From Devosiaceae bacterium (GTDB lineage: Bacteria > Pseudomonadota > Alphaproteobacteria > Rhizobiales > Devosiaceae): a DNA stretch of 36,865 nucleotides. Under the pieces are notes generated by a model, which was not told the DNA's origin, did not search any database, and saw only the letters and a list, made by a program, of their open reading frames with translations. A program made the translations under genes and the position numbers. The stretch covers positions 1 to 36,865 of the forward strand of contig JAKISM010000004.1 in NCBI GenBank assembly GCA_021648585.1, in the 5' to 3' direction. This document shows positions 25,069 through 33,533 of this stretch, piece after piece (positions within the stretch are counted from its first letter, which is position 1; every line of letters starts with the position of its first letter).

Positions 25069-25136
25069 ACACTTGTATTTTAATTAAACATATTTAAGCT
25101 TGCCTATCAACCAATTTACAGCGTATCTTCCTTGAA

Positions 25137-26129
25137 ATGACAGAAATCAACGAACATCAACTAATGGCTCGTGCGGCTTGGTTGTATTATCTTGGCGGAC
25201 TAAACCAAAAAGAAACATCCGCTAGAATGGGCCTGACACGTGCACGGGTGAACAAGCTATTGCAAAAGGCTCGCGCTAGCGGTCTGGTTAGCATTGCAAT
25301 TGATCAAAGAGATATTGGCCTTCTTCCTCTAGAAGAGGCAATCCAAAGTGAATTTGGTCTACAATTTTGCATTTGCACACCGTCCTTAGGGTTATCACAA
25401 ACCGAGATAGACGCTCATGAAAATCTCGCAGACTTTCCAAGACGTGCAGTTGGCTCTGTTGCTGCGAAATATTTACGAGATATTCTTGTAAGTAATCCTA
25501 ATGCGGTAATTGGCACTGGATGGGGACGCACTTTGGAACAAATGACCCTTCATATGGCTGGGGTTAAAGCGCCAAAAGCTCGCTTTATCAGCCTTATGGG
25601 ATCACTCACTGCCAACTCAGCCTTCAATCCATTTGAAGTTGTTCAAGCTCTAGCGCGGGCAACAGGTGCCGAAGGTTTCTTTTTACCTGTGCCTTTCATT
25701 GCTGATACCAAAAAGGATCGAGAGGTTCTACTGTCTCAGCGCACAGTTGCAAGACCGCTTGAGTTGGCCAGACATGCAGATATTTCCTTAATCTCAATTG
25801 GTGAGCTTACTGAGAGATCATTGCTACGTCAGCAAGACATGATTTCACCAGAGGAGCTGATTGCTTTGCGTAATGCTGGTGCTGTTGGCGATACTAATGG
25901 AATTTTCTTTGATAGAAACGGTCTCCCAGTTGCACATCCGTTAAATGATCGCACTTTAGCCGTGAGCTTTCAGGATCTAAAAAAATCTACCACTATTATT
26001 CTTTCTGCTGGATCACGCAAGGTAGAGGCAACATGCGCATTATTACGTAGCGGGATATGCAAAGGATTAATTATTGACGGTGATTCTGCTCATTTGCTAG
26101 TCAAAATGATCAAAAAAAATAAGTTTTAG
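25137..26129 (+). CDS. SorC-family transcriptional regulator of the FGGY/Aco-like operon
   Basis: Sugar-responsive regulator, 330 aa. The N-terminal helix-turn-helix (about 14-48) contains YYLGGLNQKETSARMGLTRA and RVNKLLQKARASG, the typical SorC/DeoR entry. The rest is the phosphosugar-binding domain with GTGWGRTLEQM, an SLMGSLTANS segment and the C-terminal ILSAGSRKVEATCALLRSG. It is divergent from the sugar-import, dehydrogenase and kinase operon, which it likely controls. SorC proteins generally respond to the phosphorylated sugar made by the neighbouring kinase. No strong SD is seen. Confidence 0.9.
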   Translation: MTEINEHQLMARAAWLYYLGGLNQKETSARMGLTRARVNKLLQKARASGLVSIAIDQRDIGLLPLEEAIQSEFGLQFCICTPSLGLSQTEIDAHENLADFPRRAVGSVAAKYLRDILVSNPNAVIGTGWGRTLEQMTLHMAGVKAPKARFISLMGSLTANSAFNPFEVVQALARATGAEGFFLPVPFIADTKKDREVLLSQRTVARPLELARHADISLISIGELTERSLLRQQDMISPEELIALRNAGAVGDTNGIFFDRNGLPVAHPLNDRTLAVSFQDLKKSTTIILSAGSRKVEATCALLRSGICKGLIIDGDSAHLLVKMIKKNKF

Positions 26130-26355
26130 ATAGTGACGGATTTAGGTATATTAAATAAAATAGCTTCACTTCTATTAAGATACGTTGCTAGAGCACCTAA
26201 TCTATAATCTCTTTTTTTGAACAAATAATAATCCGACACAGCGAGTATCAGGTTACAAAAAGGCAAAATCAAGCATTGGTAAAAATCAACTTCACCTAAG
26301 TTTATAACTTAATTTACCTACACCATTATTTTAGCAAATTTGGGTTCAAACTTTT

Positions 26356-28422
26356 TTACCTCAAAGCAGCTTCAATATTTCCTCCATCTACCGTCAAAAC
26401 ATGGGCGGTGGTGCGCTCGCTTAGCGCTAGCGCAACGAAGGCCTTGCCAACATGAAAGGCCTCTACTTCACGTTGCAACAAATTACCTGCCATGTAAGTT
26501 TCTTCATCGACACCCCGTGCTTTTGCTCGCTCAGAAACAAAGTCCTCATCAAGCAGACCAGAACGAATTCTATCTGCATTTACACCATTTACACGAACTC
26601 CGCTTGAGCCAAGCTCCAGTGCTAATTGACGTAATAAAAAGAATGTTGCCGCTTTAGGTATTCCATAAGCTCCAAAGCCTTTACCTGGATTAACTGCCTG
26701 CTTTGATACATTAAACAAGATTTGTCCGCCTCGCCCCTGCGCTGTAAAAATTGCAGCTGCTGCTTTTGAAAACGTTTGATGGGCAAAGAAATTCAACTCA
26801 AAACTCTTGCGCAAGACATCATCATCTAATGTGGATAATTCTCCAGTCCATGCCGCTCCTGCATTTGAAATTAGAATGTCTAGACCACCAAATGCTTTAA
26901 CGCAGGCACTCATTGCCTTGCTCGCTGCACCTTTTTGGGTAATGTCCAAAGCAATGCCTTGATGATTACCTCCAAGTTCTTTTAGCGCTGCAAAAAGAGC
27001 TTTTTCTTCAAGATCAACAAGGAAAATATCAGCACCAAGTGCTGCAAATTCTTTTGCACTCGCTAAGCCAATCGCACCCCCTCCCCCAGTAATCATTACA
27101 ATACGCCCTTGCATAACAGGAGGTTTTCCTTTTCCAAGTTTGGCCTGCTCCAGTGACCAATATTCCATATCAAATAACCTTTGCTCATCTACTGGATAAA
27201 AGCCGCCACAATTTTCGCCATTTGTCATTGCGGTAATATTTTGCGCCGCTAGGTCAGAAGCAATATTTGCAGCCTTTGCGTTAGCTGAAATTCCAACAAC
27301 ACCAACCCCCTCAACCCAAGCAAGATTTGGGGTTGGTAATAACATGGTCTTTATACCACCAAGACGGGCGTTATTTTCATCAAAATAGCTTTTATATTCA
27401 GTAATAAAATCATCTACTGCCTTAGCCATTGCGCTGTGACCGCCCGCTAAAATATCAGCGGTGATATGAAGCGGATAATTTTTTGTGCGAATAACATGAT
27501 CTGGTGTTGCAACACCACGACGAGATAAGGATTTAAGATCGTCTCGGGCAAAAAATTCTTTAACATTTTCTCCATTTCGAATATTCATAACTGGCATGGC
27601 GAAATCTTGATTTTTTGTAAAACTTGCATTTGCTTCACCGATTATTCCGCGCAACATGGGAAGGATTTCTGCAACACTATCAGATATTTTCTTTGAGCTC
27701 TCGCTAGCAGTAGCGGGAATTGTGCCACTAGTCTTTTCCAGCCACTCCTCTACCATATTCGTATGTTCAATCAATCGGTCGTAAGATTGTTTTGCATTGT
27801 CACCAAAGGCAAAATGCCCATGATTGATGAGAATAAGCCCCTCAACATTCGGATTAGCATCATAAATTTCAGAAGCAATTTTTGCCAATTCAAAACCTGG
27901 CATAATAAAGGGAACGCATACAAGGCGATCACCAAATATTTCAGCACTCACTTCTTCTACATTTGGCAAATCTGCTAATGAGAGCATTGCTGAAGCGTGG
28001 GTGTGATCAACATATTTATGTGGTAAAAAGGCATGTAACAATGTTTCAACAGAAGGATTTGGAGATGTTGAATCTAGTAAATTAGCTCGCTGTAAATTCA
28101 CCATGTCTTCATCGCTCAATTTTTCAAGCTGGCGTAATTCCAACAATTGCTTTAGGCGCACACCAGGTAGGCCTGCGGCTTCAATAACACCTAAGTCCCA
28201 GCCGCTACCTTTAACGTGCAGCACATCAATTTCATTGCCAAAAATATCCTTGCGCTTGAGCTTGCAAGAAGTATTGCCTCCGCCATGTAAAACAAGATTT
28301 AAATCCTGACCAATAAGCCTAGAAGTATAAACACGTAATGCTAGCTCTTGATCAGCTGGATTGCTCCCTGCTTTATCAACATAATATTTTGCATCTTTAT
28401 CATTCCATCTGTTAAGAACCAT
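26356..28422 (-). CDS. Bifunctional class II aldolase / short-chain dehydrogenase
   Basis: Fusion protein of 688 aa. The N-terminal half is a zinc class II aldolase with HGGGNTS (about 46-52), the metal His pair in DHTHASAML and NHGHFAFG (about 200-207). The C-terminal 250 residues are an SDR with TGGGGAIG (about 445-452), NAG, and catalytic Ser and YxxxK in YGIPKAA. The architecture is that of RhaD-type rhamnulose-1-phosphate aldolase/lactaldehyde dehydrogenase fusions. Here the partners are mtnK and mtnA, not rhamnose genes, so it likely splits a 5-substituted ribulose-1-phosphate into DHAP and an aldehyde that the SDR domain converts. ATG 28422 with AAAGG seven bases upstream is preferred over GTG 28428. 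Confidence 0.9.
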   Translation of the reverse strand: MVLNRWNDKDAKYYVDKAGSNPADQELALRVYTSRLIGQDLNLVLHGGGNTSCKLKRKDIFGNEIDVLHVKGSGWDLGVIEAAGLPGVRLKQLLELRQLEKLSDEDMVNLQRANLLDSTSPNPSVETLLHAFLPHKYVDHTHASAMLSLADLPNVEEVSAEIFGDRLVCVPFIMPGFELAKIASEIYDANPNVEGLILINHGHFAFGDNAKQSYDRLIEHTNMVEEWLEKTSGTIPATASESSKKISDSVAEILPMLRGIIGEANASFTKNQDFAMPVMNIRNGENVKEFFARDDLKSLSRRGVATPDHVIRTKNYPLHITADILAGGHSAMAKAVDDFITEYKSYFDENNARLGGIKTMLLPTPNLAWVEGVGVVGISANAKAANIASDLAAQNITAMTNGENCGGFYPVDEQRLFDMEYWSLEQAKLGKGKPPVMQGRIVMITGGGGAIGLASAKEFAALGADIFLVDLEEKALFAALKELGGNHQGIALDITQKGAASKAMSACVKAFGGLDILISNAGAAWTGELSTLDDDVLRKSFELNFFAHQTFSKAAAAIFTAQGRGGQILFNVSKQAVNPGKGFGAYGIPKAATFFLLRQLALELGSSGVRVNGVNADRIRSGLLDEDFVSERAKARGVDEETYMAGNLLQREVEAFHVGKAFVALALSERTTAHVLTVDGGNIEAALR

Positions 28423-28469
28423 GTTCACACCTTTATTGTTTTATTATTTTTAAGACATTAAACACATAT

Positions 28470-28498
28470 TTTGACAAATGTCAGCATATAGTGTCAAA
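28470..28498. promoter_or_regulatory. TTTGACA operator cluster between aldolase and SorC genes
   Basis: TTTGACA (28470-28476) lies back to back with TGTCA (28479-28483), and a further TGTCAAA is at 28492-28498. The same half-site forms a perfect repeat at 31940-31963. The cluster lies 48 bases from the aldolase start and 30 bases from the SorC start, fitting control of the divergent pair by that SorC protein. Confidence 0.6.
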
Positions 28499-28527
28499 TA
28501 TAAAGTAATTATTTTTATAGGGTTCCA

Positions 28528-29502
28528 ATGGCAACAATTACACGTAGAAGAACAGTAGGACAGATAAGTGGTGAAAGTATCGTGATTGAGGCTGCTTGGA
28601 TGTATTATCACGATGGGTTAAACCAAACTGAAATAGCTGAAACCCTACATGTCTCAAGAGCGACGGTTGTTAATTATCTCCAAGAAGCTCGCTCTAAAGG
28701 CTTTATCCGCATTTCTTTGGCGCCTGAAATATTTACAGGCCATCAGCTTGCTCAAGATTTACGCGAAAGATTTAATCTAAAGGCTGCCCATGTTGTGCCT
28801 GCTGGAAACCTTTCTGAGGAAGAGGTTTTATTGCGGGTGGCTCGTGGTGCGGCTGAATGGTTGCCAAGCCTGCTTAACCCAGGTGATAGACTTGGAGTTG
28901 CTTGGGGGAGAACAGTTTATGAAGTAGCTGAGGCGCTTGAAGAAAGAAAAATCAAGGATATTATAGTCTCTCAACTTGTTGGCTCAATGGCAACTCCTTA
29001 TGGTTTTACAGCAGAAATATGTTCTGCGCATATGGCACAAAACCTTGGTGCAAAATGTATCAACTTGCATGCCCCTGCTGTTCTAAGCGATCCTTTACTT
29101 GCAAAAAGATTGCGTAATGAACCTATCATTAAATCTCAACTAGAGGCGTTAAGCCATTGCAACAAAGCAATTTTTGCCGCTGGCTCTTGCACTCCTCAAA
29201 GCCATATTGTTGGCTCTGGGTTGGTAAGTGTAAAAGATTTAGACTGGTATGTAGAGCGAGGGGCAACTGGGGTATTGTGCGGGCGGTTTATTGATGCAAA
29301 AGGTAAGCCAATTCTTGGTAAGCTCGATGATCGCATGATTGGGATATCGCTTGATAAATTGCAAGGATTAGATATTGGCTTACTTGTAGCCGACGGAGAA
29401 GATAAAGTTTCGCCAATGCTCGCAGCAATTGCTGGAGGCTATGTTACCCATGTTGTTACCAGTGATAAAACAGCTCGTCAGATGATTGAAAGCGTAAAAT
29501 AA
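28528..29502 (+). CDS. SorC-family transcriptional regulator of the mtnK-mtnA-aldolase regulon
   Basis: Regulator of 324 aa. The HTH (about 26-60) is YYHDGLNQTEIAETLHVSRA and TVVNYLQEARSKG. The effector domain shows GVAWGRTVYEVAEAL, SQLVGSMATPYG and ATGVLCGRFIDAKGKPI, as in SorC sugar-binding domains. It is divergent from the aldolase-SDR gene and convergent with mtnA (15 bases apart). Matching TTTGACA operators lie in its own promoter region and in the mtnK / importer promoter region, so it probably controls both. A phosphorylated 5-deoxy or 5-methylthio pentose is the likely effector, by inference. Confidence 0.9.
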   Translation: MATITRRRTVGQISGESIVIEAAWMYYHDGLNQTEIAETLHVSRATVVNYLQEARSKGFIRISLAPEIFTGHQLAQDLRERFNLKAAHVVPAGNLSEEEVLLRVARGAAEWLPSLLNPGDRLGVAWGRTVYEVAEALEERKIKDIIVSQLVGSMATPYGFTAEICSAHMAQNLGAKCINLHAPAVLSDPLLAKRLRNEPIIKSQLEALSHCNKAIFAAGSCTPQSHIVGSGLVSVKDLDWYVERGATGVLCGRFIDAKGKPILGKLDDRMIGISLDKLQGLDIGLLVADGEDKVSPMLAAIAGGYVTHVVTSDKTARQMIESVK

Positions 29503-29517
29503 AGTAATTAAAGCTCG

Positions 29518-30621
29518 TTATTTGTCTAATACTCTTTCAGGAAACAGCGCTGCTAGACCTTGTGGAGAAGGCTCGCATATACCCCGTTCGGTAATTAGCC
29601 CTGTGATTAAATGACGAGGAGTAACATCAAAAGCTGGATTGCCCCCTAAAGTTCCGTCGGGACAAATTTGCACTTTGGCTAGAGTACCGTTTTCTAGTTT
29701 TCCTTGTATGTGGGTAATTTCATGACTTTCACGCTCTTCAATAGGAATTTCTTTAATACCATCTTTAATCGTCCAATCGATTGTAGGCGAAGGCAATGCA
29801 ACATAAAAAGGTACATTATTATCTTTTGCGGCTAATGCCTTAAGATAAGTGCCAATTTTGTTGCATACATCACCATGAGAGCTGGTTCTGTCTGTGCCTA
29901 CAATTACCAGATCCACATCGCCATGCTGCATAAGATGCCCCCCTGCATTATCAACTATCAAGTGATGCGGCACGCCGTGGCTATCCATTTCCCAAGCAGT
30001 AAGTTGTGCCCCTTGATTGCGTGGTCGGGTTTCATCAACCCATATATGCACGTTAATTCCGGCATCAACCGCATGGTACATAGGTGAAGTAGCAGTGCCC
30101 CAATCAACGGTTGCTAACCAGCCTGCATTGCAATGGGTAAGAATATTAACAGCTTCCCCTGGCTTTTTCTTTGCAGCAATTTTTTTAATAATTTCTAGAC
30201 CGTGCAAACCAATTTGGCGATTGCGCTCCACATCTTCATCACAAATTTCAAGTGCTCTAGCATGAGCAATTTCTGCTCGCTTGTTTTTTGGAACATCTTT
30301 TAGCAGATCACGCATCTGATTGAGCGCCCAACGAAGGTTAATAGCTGTGGGGCGTGTTTCATGTAATATATCCCATGCATTGTTTAATGAATTATCCGAA
30401 GGGTCTCTTTTCATTTCTTCTGAGACAGCAAAAGCAGCGGTTGCACCAATTAATGGAGCTCCACGAACCCACATATCCCTTATTGATACTGCAAAATCAT
30501 CAAGGCTTATCAAGTCCACAATTTTAAATTCATGCGGCAACCAGCGCTGGTCAATAATTTTTACCGCTCGTTCTTCGTTATCATACCAAATAGAACGATA
30601 ATGTTTCTCGCCAACCTTCAT
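29518..30621 (-). CDS. mtnA: S-methyl-5-thioribose-1-phosphate isomerase (or 5-deoxyribose-1-phosphate isomerase)
   Basis: Converts 5-methylthioribose-1-phosphate to 5-methylthioribulose-1-phosphate. It is 367 aa, normal for MtnA. IIDQRWLPHE (22-31), RGAPLIGATAAF (53-64), the catalytic Cys C164 in LTHCNAGWLATVDWGTA and the catalytic Asp D244 in VGTDR are all present. The eIF2B-like fold family also includes ribose-1,5-bisphosphate isomerase, but the Cys-containing block and the mtnK neighbour favour MtnA. It overlaps mtnK by 4 bases. MtnA enzymes can also act on 5-deoxyribose-1-phosphate. Confidence 0.95.
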   Translation of the reverse strand: MKVGEKHYRSIWYDNEERAVKIIDQRWLPHEFKIVDLISLDDFAVSIRDMWVRGAPLIGATAAFAVSEEMKRDPSDNSLNNAWDILHETRPTAINLRWALNQMRDLLKDVPKNKRAEIAHARALEICDEDVERNRQIGLHGLEIIKKIAAKKKPGEAVNILTHCNAGWLATVDWGTATSPMYHAVDAGINVHIWVDETRPRNQGAQLTAWEMDSHGVPHHLIVDNAGGHLMQHGDVDLVIVGTDRTSSHGDVCNKIGTYLKALAAKDNNVPFYVALPSPTIDWTIKDGIKEIPIEERESHEITHIQGKLENGTLAKVQICPDGTLGGNPAFDVTPRHLITGLITERGICEPSPQGLAALFPERVLDK

Positions 30622-31886
30622 ATTTGCTTCCCCTTTTGAATGTTTCTGATTTGATCATGAACTTCTTTAATTGAATGAAGATCAGAACGATTGATTACTA
30701 ATTGGCGACCTAATACCAATCCACACGCTTCACATTGTGTTTTTAAAGCTTCATCAGAGATTGTTTCAGCATCTGCGTTATGTGCCAAACTAAGTGTGCG
30801 CCTGATAATTTCTATTCCAGCAAACCCAAGTGTATCTTGCCAAATCTCTTTTAAACGATGCTCTAAAGCTTGCTCGCTTCCTAAATCATGCCCCTGATCT
30901 TCAAACAATGATCGCTCATATAATATTCCAGTGCGCTCAGTGCGCCACAAACATGAGAACTCCATAATGAAAACATTCCAAACCTCTTCAACAACACTTA
31001 ATATCCATTCCTGATAATCATCTCTTTGCCCAACTTTGCTTGCGTGCCCAGGTTGAGAGAAATACGACATCCAAAAATTTGCAAATAACATTCCAATATC
31101 AAAGCCCATTGGCCCATAAAGGACAAATTCTGGATCAATGACTTTTGTATCGGTTTTTGTCACCATTACCGAGCCCGTATGGAAATCCCCATGCAACATG
31201 GTTTGCGCATTATTGCAGAACTTAGCCTTTAAATGATGAGCCTCAACCTTCAAATCAACATCTGCCCTTAAACTTGCAACTAAAGGCTCAAGAGCAGAAT
31301 TGTGATGGTTTCTTTCGGCATCAAAATATGGATCAGAAAAAACAAGAGTTTCTGTAATATCACAAAGCTCTATATTCTCTGCAAATAGCGCAACATCTGC
31401 TTTGCGCTTAGCAGCTTTCATACTTAAATCAGACCCCCTAAATAAAGTTCTAGCACAAAAATTTCCTAAAACCTTTGCAAGCCCCTCATGTTTATTTCCT
31501 GCAATCAAACTATAACGCAATATTATATGTGGCGTAAAAAACTCCATAACAATTATCGCTTGTGTTTCATCAAAATGATAGATTTTAGGCACGCTCCCAG
31601 GATCACGCTCAGCTTGTCTAATCAATGCGTGATATTCAAAAAAAGCACGCTTAAGAGGCAACGGCCAACTATCACCCACAAGACGAACATAAGGTAGCGC
31701 TTGTTTGACAATAACACTTCCCAATTCACTCTTTACAATAAATACAAGATTGAGATTTCCATCCCCAACTTCATTTACACTCCACTTGCTTAGGTCGTGC
31801 CCCAATATGGAATTTACAGCGTCGATACCAACTAATCTTGATCCAAGAGTTTTAACAGTTAACGGCTCATACATTTCATCATTCAT
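30618..31886 (-). CDS. mtnK: S-methyl-5-thioribose kinase
   Basis: Phosphorylates 5-methylthioribose (and, in some bacteria, 5-deoxyribose) at C1. It is 422 aa, close to the family norm. It has the APH-like kinase fold: VGDGNLNLVFIVK as nucleotide-binding start (40-52), conserved Lys in VIVKQALPYVR, catalytic HGDFHTGSV (232-240) and metal-binding IDPEFVLYGPMGFDIG (250-265). It is first in a two-gene operon with mtnA and divergent from the sugar importer, sharing an operator-containing 120-base gap. Only a weak AG-rich stretch serves as SD. Confidence 0.94.
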   Translation of the reverse strand: MNDEMYEPLTVKTLGSRLVGIDAVNSILGHDLSKWSVNEVGDGNLNLVFIVKSELGSVIVKQALPYVRLVGDSWPLPLKRAFFEYHALIRQAERDPGSVPKIYHFDETQAIIVMEFFTPHIILRYSLIAGNKHEGLAKVLGNFCARTLFRGSDLSMKAAKRKADVALFAENIELCDITETLVFSDPYFDAERNHHNSALEPLVASLRADVDLKVEAHHLKAKFCNNAQTMLHGDFHTGSVMVTKTDTKVIDPEFVLYGPMGFDIGMLFANFWMSYFSQPGHASKVGQRDDYQEWILSVVEEVWNVFIMEFSCLWRTERTGILYERSLFEDQGHDLGSEQALEHRLKEIWQDTLGFAGIEIIRRTLSLAHNADAETISDEALKTQCEACGLVLGRQLVINRSDLHSIKEVHDQIRNIQKGKQI

Positions 31887-31939
31887 TTTTTTCTTTTCTT
31901 ATGCTTAGTACATTTCAGTAATTTTGGCTATAAACAAGC

Positions 31940-31967
31940 AAATGTCAATAGCAGTTGACATTTGACA
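31940..31967. promoter_or_regulatory. Perfect inverted repeat operator (AAATGTCAA-N6-TTGACATTT)
   Basis: AAATGTCAA (31940-31948) and TTGACATTT (31955-31963) are perfect 9-bp arms, and a third half-site TTTGACA follows at 31961-31967. It lies between mtnK and the importer ATPase gene. The same TTTGACA half-sites lie upstream of the SorC and aldolase genes, so this is probably the SorC operator for both directions here. Confidence 0.7.
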
Positions 31968-32006
31968 CAATTGATTGGTAGTCTTTATCCTCAAGGAGGA
32001 ATACAT

Positions 32007-33533
32007 GTGCTAAACACAGCCGTAGAATTATGTGAAATTACCAAAGCGTTTGGAGAGAATAATGTTCTACGTGGCATTGATCTTGAGCTATACGCAGGTC
32101 AAGTAACTGTTCTAATGGGTGCAAATGGCGCGGGCAAATCCACCATGGTTAAAATATTATGCGGTGTTTACAACGCAAATGGCGGCGCAATTAAGCTTTT
32201 TGGCAAACAATTTAATCCCGCAACACCAGCTGAAGCTATTAAAGCAGGAGTGGTAACAGTTCATCAATCTATTAATGATGGCGTAATTCCTGATTTGGAT
32301 ATTGCTTCAAATCTTATACTTGACAATTTGGCACGACCAGGTGGTAGTTTTTTTCTTAATCAGCGTAAAAATAGAGCTGAAGCACAAAAAATTGCAGAAA
32401 CTATGGGTTTGGATGTTGACGTAACGCAATTGGTAAATGAATTACATCTTGCTGATCGTCAATTAGTAGCTATTGCCAGAGCGATGGCACATAAACCTAA
32501 ATTACTGATACTTGATGAACCTACATCATCACTTTCTGCTGTGGAAGCTGATAGGCTCTTTGAACTACTTGATCGTTTGAGAGAATCGGGGGTTGCTATC
32601 CTTTATATTTCTCATCGCATGTCTGATATAAGACGAATTGCTGATCGGATCATCTCTATGCGAGACGGCAAAATTTCTGGCACTTTTGAGGGCGCTTCCC
32701 TTGATTATGAAGGAGCAGTAAAAGCCATGCTTGGGCATTCTATGACAGATAATAAAATTGATATTCCTGAAAAAGGAGAAGCGATTGTAGCAATCAAAAA
32801 CATGAAAATACGCTCTGACTCAACTCCATTTTCACTAGATTTACATGCAAATGAAGTGGTAGCAATTACTGGGTTGGTTGGCAGTGGAAAAACGGAATTT
32901 GCAAATATTCTCTTTGGCATTGAAAAACCTTTTTCAGGGAATATCGTATTAGATGGCAAACCCTACCAACCAAAATCTCTACGACAGGCAATAGATGCTG
33001 GCGTATTTTTATGCCCTAAAGATCGAGCAAGTAATGCTGTAGTTCAAGATTTTGATATTACAAAAAATATTTCTATTCCATTCCTTAATCGTCATTCTAA
33101 TTTTTCTTTCTTAAATTTTGCAAGCGAACATAAGACTGCAAACCAGACAATATCTGATTTAGGAATTATATGCCAACGCAACAGCGATGAAATTGGTTCT
33201 CTTTCAGGCGGCAATCAACAAAAAGTAATGATTGGGCGCTGGCTTGCACAGGCCAGTAATCTGCTTGTTCTTGATGAACCGTTTCAGGGAGTTGATATTA
33301 AGGCACGTAGGGACATTGGTAAAAAAATTCGCCAAACAGCGTCTAAGCGGGCAACTTTGGTACTTGTTGCCGAGATAGACGAGGCATTAGAAATTGCCGA
33401 TCGAATTATTGTTATGACAGATCACACTATTGTTGGCGACTATCAAAATAAAAATATAGATATTGGACAGGTTCTATCCAAAGTAGCAGGACAGCTAAGC
33501 CAATCAACGGAATTATCAGCACATGCAACCTGA
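32007..33533 (+). CDS. RbsA-like sugar ABC transporter ATPase (5-methylthioribose/5-deoxyribose-type importer)
   Basis: Two fused ATPase domains, 508 aa. Walker A GANGAGKST and Walker B LLILDEPTSSLS are in the first. GLVGSGKTEF (a second Walker A that keeps its Lys), LSGGNQQKV and LLVLDEPFQGVD are in the second. The start is GTG 32007: AAGGAGG lies seven bases upstream, the overlapping ATG reads straight into a stop, and a TTG start at 31962 would lie inside the operator. It overlaps the permease gene. With mtnK-mtnA divergent, the cargo is inferred to be a 5-modified ribose. Confidence 0.92.
   Translation: MLNTAVELCEITKAFGENNVLRGIDLELYAGQVTVLMGANGAGKSTMVKILCGVYNANGGAIKLFGKQFNPATPAEAIKAGVVTVHQSINDGVIPDLDIASNLILDNLARPGGSFFLNQRKNRAEAQKIAETMGLDVDVTQLVNELHLADRQLVAIARAMAHKPKLLILDEPTSSLSAVEADRLFELLDRLRESGVAILYISHRMSDIRRIADRIISMRDGKISGTFEGASLDYEGAVKAMLGHSMTDNKIDIPEKGEAIVAIKNMKIRSDSTPFSLDLHANEVVAITGLVGSGKTEFANILFGIEKPFSGNIVLDGKPYQPKSLRQAIDAGVFLCPKDRASNAVVQDFDITKNISIPFLNRHSNFSFLNFASEHKTANQTISDLGIICQRNSDEIGSLSGGNQQKVMIGRWLAQASNLLVLDEPFQGVDIKARRDIGKKIRQTASKRATLVLVAEIDEALEIADRIIVMTDHTIVGDYQNKNIDIGQVLSKVAGQLSQSTELSAHAT

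Noticed and set aside
16277..25136. A true Lsr (AI-2) operon
   Set aside because: SorC, importer and FGGY kinase match in kind, but there is a single permease and no LsrF or LsrG, and the dehydrogenase complex has no Lsr counterpart. Kept only as a candidate substrate idea.
26356..28422. Rhamnose catabolic locus (RhaD-type fusion)
   Set aside because: No rhamnose kinase, isomerase or mutarotase is nearby; the sugar-phosphate enzymes present are MtnK and MtnA. The aldolase specificity itself is not proven.
31956..31967. TGACA-TT-TGACA as a third hem-box
   Set aside because: Spacing is 2 bases, not 6, and it is part of the AAATGTCAA/TTGACATTT palindrome that fits the SorC regulator.
31962..32006. 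Upstream TTG start for the importer ATPase
   Set aside because: It lies inside the palindromic operator and has no SD, whereas GTG 32007 has AAGGAGG at ideal spacing.
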